Positions 1 to 5,085 of a stretch of 5,085 nucleotides of DNA are shown here, in pieces (the stretch's first letter is position 1; each line of letters opens with the position of its first letter). The position numbers and the translations under genes are program-made. The notes under the pieces were generated by a model. That model made no database searches, was not told the origin of the DNA, and saw only the letters and a list, made by a program, of their open reading frames with translations. Origin of the DNA: an uncultured Clostridia bacterium (GTDB lineage: Bacteria > Bacillota > Clostridia > Oscillospirales > Acutalibacteraceae); assembly GCA_946186725.1 (NCBI GenBank), contig CAMHOI010000079.1, positions 1-5,085 of the forward strand. The letters are read 5' to 3'.

Positions 1-541
1 AATCGTAGTCGTAAACGAAGTTCTCGGCGTAATAGCGGTAGAGGCAGAGCGCCTTCTCAAAGTCGGTCATGTCGGAGGTCATGGCGGCGTTGAGATGCTT
101 CTCGACGGTGGCCTCGAATTCGGTCAGGCGCGCGACGCGCTCCTCGTCGGTGACGGTGTAGGAGAAACGGCCCATGCCGTTCTTGACGGGGTGGTCGGGG
201 TCGCTCATCGGAGTGGTGAGCATCCCTTCAATGGCGGGATGGCAACGGGTAGCGAACTGTCCGACGACCCAGCGGCAGGTCTCGTCGTCGGGGCAGGCAA
301 ATTCCGTTTTTCCCTCGTAAACGGCATCGACGAGGGCGTACCACGCGTCGACCATCTTCTTGCCGAAGGTCTTTTCCAGAAAGGAACTGCAGACCTTGCG
401 CCGGAAAGTGAAGGGCGCGGGCGTCTCGCTGACGACGGCGGAGGAGGCGGCCCCGGAGACGGCGGTGGATCCGCCGGGAGTGCAGGCGGCGAGCGCGGCG
501 ATCAGCAGGACGCACAGCAGAAGGGAAAGCAGTCGTTTCAC
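1..541 (-). CDS. Lipoprotein with probable transglutaminase-like domain, 3' end cut by window edge
   Basis: The first 180 residues are visible and the frame stays open to the left edge. The start is GTG at 541-539, with a Shine-Dalgarno GAAGGAG at 556-550 and an 8-nt spacer. The N-terminus MKRLLSLLLC is a basic, then hydrophobic, signal peptide ending in the lipobox LAAC, with the lipidated Cys at residue 20. A Thr/Gly/Ser/Ala-rich linker follows (21-45), so the protein should be anchored to the outer face of the membrane. Residues 124-180 are the informative part: FSYTVTDEE, a helix, then MTDFEKALCLYRYYAENFVYDYD. This resembles the lead-in to transglutaminase-like domains of Firmicutes surface proteins, where 'dyeKa..i..yl...~YDY' precedes the catalytic Cys. 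That Cys, His and Asp would lie beyond the edge, so activity cannot be judged. Cysteines at 51, 83, 89, 100 and 166 are notable for an exported protein. It lies 48 nt after rsgA, beyond a hairpin. The lipoprotein call is strong; the domain call is moderate. Confidence 0.8.
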   Translation of the reverse strand, partial: MKRLLSLLLCVLLIAALAACTPGGSTAVSGAASSAVVSETPAPFTFRRKVCSSFLEKTFGKKMVDAWYALVDAVYEGKTEFACPDDETCRWVVGQFATRCHPAIEGMLTTPMSDPDHPVKNGMGRFSYTVTDEERVARLTEFEATVEKHLNAAMTSDMTDFEKALCLYRYYAENFVYDYD

Positions 542-549
542 AAGATCAA

Positions 550-556
550 CTCCTTC
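550..556 (-). promoter_or_regulatory. Shine-Dalgarno of the lipoprotein gene
   Basis: GAAGGAG on the minus strand lies 8 nt before the GTG at 541-539. It decides the start. Read from the nearby TTG (549-547), the frame stops at once (TTG ATC TTG TGA), and the GTG is followed directly by a typical lipoprotein signal peptide. I see no convincing -10/-35 pair in the 48 nt between rsgA and this gene. Any promoter would have to lie inside rsgA, or transcription would have to read through the hairpin at 569-591. Confidence 0.75.
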
Positions 557-591
557 AAAAGCATAAGAAAGGGACGGCGGAACCGTCCCTT
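557..591 (-). terminator. Probable intrinsic terminator after rsgA
   Basis: The minus strand carries a perfect 9-bp stem AAGGGACGG / CCGTCCCTT (591-583 and 577-569) with a 5-nt loop TTCCG. It is followed by the T-rich stretch TCTTATGCTTTT (568-557). The 5' arm covers two bases of the rsgA TAA stop codon (592-590), so the hairpin begins essentially at the stop. The T tract is interrupted, so termination may be partial. On the plus strand the hairpin is followed by ATTTTCGTTT, so it could also stop plus-strand transcription, although no plus-strand gene is seen in the window. Confidence 0.6.
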
Positions 592-1468
592 ATTTTCGTT
601 TGTCCCAGGGGCGGGCGGCGGCCGCCTGCCGGTACAGCTCGACGTAAGAGGCGTGCCGGGAGGGTGCGACGCACCCCGCGTCCAGCGCGGCGAGAACGCC
701 GCAGCCCGGCTCGCAGGTGTGGGTGCAGGTGGTGAAACGGCATGCGCTCAGATGTGCCCGAAACTCGGGAAAGAGGGCGGCGACCTCCTCCTTGGGTACG
801 GGGTCGCAGGAGAGGGAGGAGAAGCCGGGCGTGTCCGCCAGCAGCCGACCCTCACCCATATCGTAAAGCTCGACGTGACGGGTCGTGTGCCGGCCGCGGC
901 CGAGCTTGCGGCTGACCTCCCCGGTGGGGAGGGCCAGACCGGGCATCAGAAGGTTGAGAAGGGTGGACTTGCCCACGCCGGAATTGCCGGTAAAGGCGCA
1001 GATCCCCTCAGGGATGCCGGCGCGAAGGGCGTCGATCCCCTCCCCCGTCTTGCAGGAGATGACGTGGATCTCGTACCCGGTGGTGCGGTAGGCGGCGACG
1101 ATGGCGGAAAAGTCCCCTTCGTCACACTTGTTGAATACCAGAACCGGGGTGACGCCCGCCCGCTCGCAGACGGCGGTCTGCATATCCAGCAGCAGGGGCG
1201 CGGGCGCCGGGTTGGAGAAGGCCGACAGCAGATAAAGACGGTCCAGATTGGCCACCGGGGGACGGAGCAGAGCGTTGCGCCGCGGGAGGATCTCCTCCAC
1301 GGCGGAAAGCCCCTCGGCCTGTATGACGGTGACCTCGTCGCCCACAAGGGGAGTCAGGCCGCGCTCCCGCAGCACGCCGCGGGCACGGCACTCGATCCGC
1401 TCGCCGTCGCAGTCGACGGTGTAGAAGCCGGACAGCGCCCGGACGATCCTTCCCCTGCGGACGCTCAT
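590..1468 (-). CDS. rsgA: Ribosome small-subunit assembly GTPase RsgA (YloQ/CpgA family)
   Basis: This 292-residue protein is close to the usual size of about 300. RsgA is a circularly permuted GTPase that binds the 30S subunit late in maturation and uses GTP hydrolysis to check or release assembly factors. An N-terminal OB-fold (about 1-68) is followed by GTPase motifs in permuted order: G4 NKCD (113-116), G5 SCKTGEG (138-144), G1/P-loop GNSGVGKST (161-169), G2 RHTTRH (193-198) and G3 DTPG (212-215). The C-terminal zinc site reads C243-x4-C248-x-H250-x5-C256, matching the family pattern, with an extra Cys at 252. All key residues are present. The start is ATG at 1468-1466, overlapping the prkC TGA by 4 nt (ATGA). 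The upstream bases show no clear Shine-Dalgarno, so translation is probably coupled to prkC. A longer reading from 1546 adds 26 Arg-rich residues unlike the family and is rejected. Bacillus subtilis CpgA is a known substrate of PrkC, which fits the operon. Confidence 0.97.
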   Translation of the reverse strand: MSVRRGRIVRALSGFYTVDCDGERIECRARGVLRERGLTPLVGDEVTVIQAEGLSAVEEILPRRNALLRPPVANLDRLYLLSAFSNPAPAPLLLDMQTAVCERAGVTPVLVFNKCDEGDFSAIVAAYRTTGYEIHVISCKTGEGIDALRAGIPEGICAFTGNSGVGKSTLLNLLMPGLALPTGEVSRKLGRGRHTTRHVELYDMGEGRLLADTPGFSSLSCDPVPKEEVAALFPEFRAHLSACRFTTCTHTCEPGCGVLAALDAGCVAPSRHASYVELYRQAAAARPWDKRK

Positions 1469-3507
1469 TCGGGATCGCCGGTGTCGAAGGTCACGTGGGA
1501 GACGCGGTTGACCGAGACGCTGCCGTCCTTGACGGTAAAGGACCACGTCTCATACTCGTCGTCGTTGACGTAGACCTTGATGGTACCGGCGGTGTCGGTG
1601 ACCTCGAAGGAGAATTGGTAAGCTTCCGCCTTCTTGTCAAAGGATTTCTCCTTGTCCTTGAAAACGGCACGCAGAGCGTGGAACTCCTCAGGGTAGTCGG
1701 TGGGGTGCTTGACCTCAAAAGAGACGGTGTAGCGCGGCGGCACGCCGTTGCTGACGGTGATCTCCACCGTGGAGCCGTAGACCAGCTTGTCGCCCTCCTT
1801 GACGGAGGCGCCGTTGCAGCGGGCGGTCAGGACGATCCCCTTGGCGACCGTGCTGTCCACCTCGACGGCCTGAACGCGCAAGCCCGCCTTCTCAATCAAC
1901 TTCTCGGCGGCGGACTGGCTCTTGCCGACGATATTGGGCATGGTGACCATGTTGGGCTCGGGCCCCTGACTGACCACCAGGGTGATGGTCATGCCGGGGT
2001 TAAGTTCGGCGTTGCCGGCCGGTTCGGTGCGGATGATCTGGCCCGCGGCGATGGCGTTGTGATACTCCTGGGTGACCTTCAGGTTCTCTTCCTTATAGAC
2101 CTTTTCGTACTGCTTTTCCTTCAGCTTGGCCTTGGCATCGTCCAGTGTATAGCCCAGCAGGTCGGGCATAAGGATGACCTCCTTGCCGCTGCTGACGACG
2201 ACGGTGACGACGTTGTGCTCGTCGTCGACCTTGAGGTACTTGCCCTCCTGGATGTCCTGCTCCAGGATCTGCCCGTAGGCATAATCCTCGGAGCGGCGCC
2301 ACTCGCTGATGACGATCTGGATGGAGGTGTTCTTCTTGACGGCCTCCTCATAATCCTCACCGATCAGGTTGGGGCACTTGACGCTCTTGTTGCCGTCGCC
2401 GGTGTCAAAATAGGAGGTCAGAAACCATCCGCCGAAGACGAGCAGAGCGACCAGCATGACGGCGGCCACGGCGGCCAGCACGGGCAGCAGACTTGACTTG
2501 CGCTCGGTGTCCTCGCTGCTTTTGCCGATGACCTCGTAGGAATGGGGCTTCTCCGGCTCGGGCTTGGCGGGCTGGTCTGCCGCCTGCTCGGCGCGGGCGG
2601 CGTTGCCGACGTAACCGATGTACTTGGTGGGGCTTTGGTCGACGGAATAGCCCGTCTCGTCATAGCGGAAGGTGGTAGCGGGATCCCGCTTGACCTGCTC
2701 GAGATCGCGCAGCATCTCGGCGTCGGAATGGTAGCGGCGGGAAGGATTCTTCTGCATGGCGCGCAGCACGATCTGCTCCAGCCCGACGGGGATGGAGGGG
2801 ACGATCTCGCGAGGCGGGCGCACCTCGTTCTGCATATGCATGAGGGCGACGGCAACGGCGCTTTCTCCGTCGAAGGGAAGCTTGCCGGTGAGCATCTCAT
2901 AGAGCATGACGCCCACGGAGTAGAGGTCGGCCTTCTCGTCGATGGCGTCGCCGCGGGCCTGCTCGGGACTGATGTAGTGAACGCTGCCGATGGCCTTGTC
3001 GGTGAGGGTCTTCTGCTCGCTGCGCGCGAAACGGGCGATCCCGAAATCGGTGACCTTAATGGTGCCGTCACGCAGGAGCATGATGTTCTGCGGCTTGACG
3101 TCGCGGTGGATGATGCCGCGGTCGTGGGCGTGCTGGAGAGCGTGAAGGGTCTGGGTGGTGAAGGAGAGGGCGTTCTTCCACGGCATGGCGCCGGTGCGCT
3201 CGATGTACTCCTTGAGGGTGATGCCGTCGATGTATTCCATGACGATGTACTGGAAATTGTCGCCGAAGGAGACGTCCATGACCTTGACGATGTTGGGATG
3301 GGAAAGCACGGCGATGGCCTTGGACTCGTTGCGGAAGCGGTTGAGGAATTCGCTGTTTCGCACGAACTCTTCCTTGAGAATCTTGATGGCGACGACGCGG
3401 TCCTCAATACAGTCGTAGGCCTTGTAGACCACGGCCATGCCGCCCACGCCGATGATCTCACGGATCTCGTAACGCGCGTCCAGCCGCTTGCCGATAAACT
3501 TATCCAT
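1465..3507 (-). CDS. prkC: Membrane Ser/Thr protein kinase with three PASTA repeats (PrkC/StkP/PknB family)
   Basis: 680 residues. The cytoplasmic N-terminus is a complete Hanks-type kinase (about 13-275): glycine loop G20-VGGMAVV, VAIK lysine K42, helix-C E61, catalytic HRDVKPQN (134-141; D136, N141), DFG (154-156), Thr-containing activation loop (T167, T169) leading to GSVHYISPEQARG (174-186). All catalytic residues are present. A linker (about 280-338) rich in Pro, Glu and Ala leads to one membrane helix (about 339-363). Outside are three PASTA repeats ending VVSSG (437-441), VVSQG (511-515) and TVSNG (584-588). PASTA repeats bind muropeptides or lipid II and tune kinase activity in growth, division and spore germination. 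After the repeats comes a non-PASTA, probably beta-rich, C-terminal domain (about 590-680). The start is ATG at 3507-3505 with Shine-Dalgarno AAAGGAG (3523-3517), 16 nt after stp. The stop TGA overlaps the rsgA start. The symbol follows Bacillus; prkC, stkP, pknB and stk1 are names for the same family. Confidence 0.97.
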   Translation of the reverse strand: MDKFIGKRLDARYEIREIIGVGGMAVVYKAYDCIEDRVVAIKILKEEFVRNSEFLNRFRNESKAIAVLSHPNIVKVMDVSFGDNFQYIVMEYIDGITLKEYIERTGAMPWKNALSFTTQTLHALQHAHDRGIIHRDVKPQNIMLLRDGTIKVTDFGIARFARSEQKTLTDKAIGSVHYISPEQARGDAIDEKADLYSVGVMLYEMLTGKLPFDGESAVAVALMHMQNEVRPPREIVPSIPVGLEQIVLRAMQKNPSRRYHSDAEMLRDLEQVKRDPATTFRYDETGYSVDQSPTKYIGYVGNAARAEQAADQPAKPEPEKPHSYEVIGKSSEDTERKSSLLPVLAAVAAVMLVALLVFGGWFLTSYFDTGDGNKSVKCPNLIGEDYEEAVKKNTSIQIVISEWRRSEDYAYGQILEQDIQEGKYLKVDDEHNVVTVVVSSGKEVILMPDLLGYTLDDAKAKLKEKQYEKVYKEENLKVTQEYHNAIAAGQIIRTEPAGNAELNPGMTITLVVSQGPEPNMVTMPNIVGKSQSAAEKLIEKAGLRVQAVEVDSTVAKGIVLTARCNGASVKEGDKLVYGSTVEITVSNGVPPRYTVSFEVKHPTDYPEEFHALRAVFKDKEKSFDKKAEAYQFSFEVTDTAGTIKVYVNDDEYETWSFTVKDGSVSVNRVSHVTFDTGDPE

Positions 3508-3516
3508 CGTGCTTCA

Positions 3517-3523
3517 CTCCTTT
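3517..3523 (-). promoter_or_regulatory. Shine-Dalgarno of prkC
   Basis: AAAGGAG begins directly after the stp TAG stop (3526-3524) and ends 9 nt before the prkC ATG. The whole stp-prkC gap is 16 nt and is used by this site, so the two genes must share a transcript. The kinase still has its own strong initiation signal, unlike rsgA further down. Confidence 0.8.
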
Positions 3524-4252
3524 CTACAGGGACAGAATAACGACCGTGACGTTGTCGGCCCCGCCCTTTTCGTTGGCGAGTCGGACAAGCCGGTCGGGAC
3601 ATTCGTAAACGTTGGACTGCCGGATGACTTCCAGCATCTCGCCCTCTTCCACACTGCCGCTCAGGCCGTCGGTGCAGATCCGGATGGCGTCCTCGGGTGC
3701 GAGGGTGACCTCGTTGTAATCGACGAGAAGCCGCTCCTCCACGCCCAGGGCGCGGGTAATGATGTTGCGATGGGGATAGGTGCGGGCTTCCTCCTCGGTC
3801 AGCTTGCCGTCCTCAATGAGGCGCTGAACGTAGGAATGATCCCGCGTGATCTGCCGGATCCGCAGGGGGGAGAAAACGTAGGCGCGCGAATCGCCCACGT
3901 GGGAAATGTGCGCTTTGCCGTCCAGGATGACGCACACGACGACGGTGGTACCCATGCCTGCCAGGTCTGTCTCCTGCTGCGATTTGTCGAAGACAGCCAT
4001 ATTGGCGGCGGTGATGGCCGACTCCAGCAGGGTGCGGACCGAATTGGAGGACATCCCCTCCCGGTAGGAGGAGGAGATCTGCTCCGAAATGGTCTTGACG
4101 GCGAGGGCGCTGGCGACGTTGCCGCCCCCGACGCCTCCCATGCCGTCGCACACAACGGCCCAAGCCACGCCGCCGGGCAATTCGCCGGTGGCGTAGGCGT
4201 CCTGATTGGTACGGCGGGCAAGCCCGACGTCGGTCTTGCTGACGATCCTCAC
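3524..4252 (-). CDS. stp: PP2C-family Ser/Thr protein phosphatase (Stp/PrpC)
   Basis: This 242-residue, single-domain, cytoplasmic phosphatase is the usual size for the bacterial PrpC/Stp group. It removes phosphate from Ser/Thr, using two or three Mn/Mg ions, and antagonises the partner kinase encoded next to it. Visible motifs: RRTNQDA (13-19, metal/phosphate end), VVCDGMGG (33-40; D36 metal ligand), GTT (101-103), HVGDSRAY (118-125), RDHS (137-140), RALG (167-170), CTDGLS (193-198; D195 metal ligand) and GGADNVTVV (230-238; D233 metal ligand). The catalytic set is complete. No signal peptide or membrane helix is seen. The start is GTG at 4252-4250, with Shine-Dalgarno GGGAGGG (4266-4260) and a 7-nt spacer. 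An in-frame upstream GTG at 4288 adds 12 residues but lacks a ribosome site and falls on the putative -10 element. The gene stops at TAG 3526-3524. The symbol could equally be prpC. Confidence 0.96.
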   Translation of the reverse strand: MRIVSKTDVGLARRTNQDAYATGELPGGVAWAVVCDGMGGVGGGNVASALAVKTISEQISSSYREGMSSNSVRTLLESAITAANMAVFDKSQQETDLAGMGTTVVVCVILDGKAHISHVGDSRAYVFSPLRIRQITRDHSYVQRLIEDGKLTEEEARTYPHRNIITRALGVEERLLVDYNEVTLAPEDAIRICTDGLSGSVEEGEMLEVIRQSNVYECPDRLVRLANEKGGADNVTVVILSL

Positions 4253-4259
4253 GGTAAAA

Positions 4260-4266
4260 CCCTCCC
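4260..4266 (-). promoter_or_regulatory. Shine-Dalgarno of stp, decides the GTG start
   Basis: GGGAGGG lies 7 nt before the GTG at 4252-4250. This strong site fixes the non-ATG start of stp in preference to the GTG at 4288. The protein then begins MRIVSKTDVG, the spacing to the RxxNQD motif expected for the family. Confidence 0.8.
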
Positions 4267-4278
4267 TACTGCCTGACC

Positions 4279-4287
4279 ATGATAGCA
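4279..4287 (-). promoter_or_regulatory. Candidate extended -10 promoter for stp-prkC-rsgA
   Basis: The minus strand reads TGCTATCAT (4287-4279), matching the extended -10 form TGnTATAAT with one change in the hexamer (TATCAT). The matching -35 is poor: a T-rich TTTATT sits at about 17 nt spacing, which an extended -10 can tolerate. A start of transcription near 4272 would give a leader of about 20 nt holding just the stp Shine-Dalgarno. A nearby TTGACC (4299-4294) has no usable -10 at the right distance. It is a motif match only, so readthrough from rlmN may contribute as well. Confidence 0.45.
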
Positions 4288-4319
4288 CACATCGGTCAAA
4301 AAATAAAGTTACAGTATTG

Positions 4320-5085
4320 TCACCATTTATGCCGCTGGCGAAGCTGGCCGCAGGAGGCGGCGATGTCGGCCCCCAGGGTGCGCCGCACGGTGACGGTCAG
4401 CCCCTTCTGCTCGAGAAGGTGCTCAAACCGCTTGAGGCGGGAGGCCTGACTGCGGCGATAATCGTTCTCCCGGATCTCGTTGGCGGGGATAAGATTGACG
4501 TGGCAGAGCATCCCTTGGAGTTTGGCGGCCAGCTCCTCGGCGCAGGCGTCGGAGTCGTTGACATCGCGTATCATGGCGTACTCGAAGGAGATGCGGCGGC
4601 CGGTGGCGGCAATGTAGTCGCGGCATGCGCCGAGCAGCTCGTCGACGCCGTATTTCTTGTTGATGGGCATGATGCGGGTGCGGATGGCGTCGTTGGGCGC
4701 GTGGAGGGAGACGGAAAGGGTCACCTGGGAACCCAGCTCCTGAAAGCGGCGGATGCCGTCCACCCGTCCGCAGGTAGACAGCGAGATGTGCCGCGCGCCG
4801 ATGTTCAGCCCCTCGGGAGCGCCGACCAGCTCCAGGAAACGGACGACGGCGTCGAAATTGTCGAAGGGCTCGCCCATGCCCATGAGCACCACGTGGGAGA
4901 CGCGCATACCTCTGTCGCGCGAGGCGGTCTGGATCTGCGCCAGGATCTCGGAGGCGGTCAGGGAGCGGGTCAACCCGTCGACGGTGGAGGCGCAGAAGGA
5001 ACAGCCCATGCGGCAGCCGACCTGGGTGGAGACGCACAGCGACAAGCCGTAATGATACTGCATCAGCACGCTCTCAATGAGCTCG
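4320..5085 (-). CDS. rlmN: 23S rRNA (adenine2503-C2)-methyltransferase RlmN, 5' end cut by window edge
   Basis: The last 254 residues of RlmN are visible, about 70% of a typical 350-residue protein. The frame is open to the right edge (ELIESVLMQY...), so the real start lies outside; the in-frame GTG at 5069 is internal. RlmN is a radical-SAM enzyme that methylates C2 of A2503 in 23S rRNA (in some species also tRNA A37) in the peptidyl-transferase region. Visible, counting from the edge: the iron-sulphur motif C24-x3-C28-x2-C31 within STQVGCRMGCSFCAST, the SAM-binding MGMGEP (68-73), SLSTCG (101-106), SVSLHAPND (124-132), and NLIPANEI (197-204). The C-terminal AASCGQLR holds the Cys (C245) equivalent to the essential E. 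coli Cys355 that carries the methyl group. It ends at TGA 4322-4320. Upstream in related genomes lie def, fmt and rsmB, which cannot be seen here. Confidence 0.97.
   Translation of the reverse strand, partial: ELIESVLMQYHYGLSLCVSTQVGCRMGCSFCASTVDGLTRSLTASEILAQIQTASRDRGMRVSHVVLMGMGEPFDNFDAVVRFLELVGAPEGLNIGARHISLSTCGRVDGIRRFQELGSQVTLSVSLHAPNDAIRTRIMPINKKYGVDELLGACRDYIAATGRRISFEYAMIRDVNDSDACAEELAAKLQGMLCHVNLIPANEIRENDYRRSQASRLKRFEHLLEQKGLTVTVRRTLGADIAASCGQLRQRHKW

Noticed and set aside
1469..1546. N-terminal extension of RsgA by 26 residues from an upstream start at 1546.
   Set aside because: The added residues are Arg-rich out-of-frame kinase sequence. RsgA proteins begin just before the OB-fold, as with the ATG at 1468.
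95..1573. Long plus-strand open frame (492 codons) opposite the lipoprotein, rsgA and the end of prkC.
   Set aside because: It is antisense to three well-supported genes. The protein is low-complexity, Gly/Ala/Asp-rich with no recognisable domain, which is typical of the complementary frame in GC-rich DNA.
1744..2394. Tandem repeats inside prkC as a possible DNA repeat.
   Set aside because: These are the three PASTA domains. They are similar at the protein level but too diverged in DNA to be a repeat element.
1495..3540. Two plus-strand open frames (1495-2496 and 2542-3540) opposite prkC.
   Set aside because: They mirror the kinase codon by codon, are rich in Val, Leu, Gly and Asp, and show no motif or ribosome site. 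They are antisense shadows.
2418..3602. Minus-strand open frame of 394 codons within prkC in another frame.
   Set aside because: Its sequence is a Ser/Pro/Arg-rich out-of-frame reading of the kinase gene with no family features.
3488..4276. Plus-strand open frame of 262 codons opposite stp.
   Set aside because: It is antisense to a PP2C gene with all catalytic motifs. It shows no domain of its own.
4253..4288. Alternative upstream GTG start for stp at 4288.
   Set aside because: It lacks a Shine-Dalgarno, overlaps the candidate -10, and the added residues are not typical of PrpC/Stp. The GTG at 4252 has a strong ribosome site.
4300..4325. Possible terminator after rlmN: GTGACA / TGTAAC hairpin followed by TTTATTTTTT.
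   Set aside because: The stem is only 6 bp with one mismatch and is AT-rich, so it is too weak to call. The T run is suggestive, and partial termination cannot be excluded.
5067..5069. GTG at 5069 as the rlmN start.
   Set aside because: The frame continues to the window edge with conserved RlmN sequence (ELIESVLMQY), so this codon is internal and the gene is cut by the window.
1..5085. Search for tRNA, rRNA, riboswitch, CRISPR, insertion sequence, attachment site or a novel system.
   Set aside because: Nothing with the needed structure was seen. Coding genes fill nearly the whole window, and the largest gap is 67 nt.

Overview
The window is a GC-rich (about 60% by eye) piece of a bacterial chromosome in which every credible gene reads on the minus strand. 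In transcription order, from high to low coordinates, it holds the 3' part of rlmN, a PP2C phosphatase gene (stp/prpC), a PASTA-domain Ser/Thr kinase gene (prkC/stkP type), rsgA (ribosome-assembly GTPase) and the 5' part of a lipoprotein gene. The run rlmN - stp - prkC - rsgA is a well-known conserved neighbourhood of Firmicutes (Bacillota). Together with the high GC, the PASTA kinase architecture and AGGAGG-type ribosome binding sites, this suggests a GC-rich Clostridia member, perhaps of the Oscillospirales. That taxonomic guess is inference.

Layout: rlmN enters from the right edge without its start and stops at 4320. A 67-nt gap (4253-4319) carries a candidate extended -10 promoter and a strong Shine-Dalgarno for stp. 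stp and prkC are 16 nt apart and prkC has its own good Shine-Dalgarno. prkC and rsgA overlap by 4 nt (ATGA), and rsgA has no clear Shine-Dalgarno of its own, which points to translational coupling. A 9-bp perfect hairpin with a T-rich tail lies on the rsgA stop codon and probably ends the operon. After 48 nt comes a GTG-started lipoprotein that runs off the left edge. Its visible C-terminal part looks like the beginning of a transglutaminase-like domain.

How the genes work together: the kinase and phosphatase form an antagonistic signalling pair. The kinase senses the cell wall (muropeptides/lipid II) through extracellular PASTA repeats, and the phosphatase reverses its phosphorylations in the cytoplasm. 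RsgA and RlmN both act on the ribosome (30S maturation and 23S rRNA methylation), so the locus links envelope sensing with translation, as in other Firmicutes. No mobile element, CRISPR array, rRNA or tRNA gene, or new defence-like system was found. This is mostly an ordinary core-genome region. The points worth a second look are the C-terminal domain of the kinase, the break from the usual synteny after rsgA, and the truncated cysteine-containing lipoprotein.
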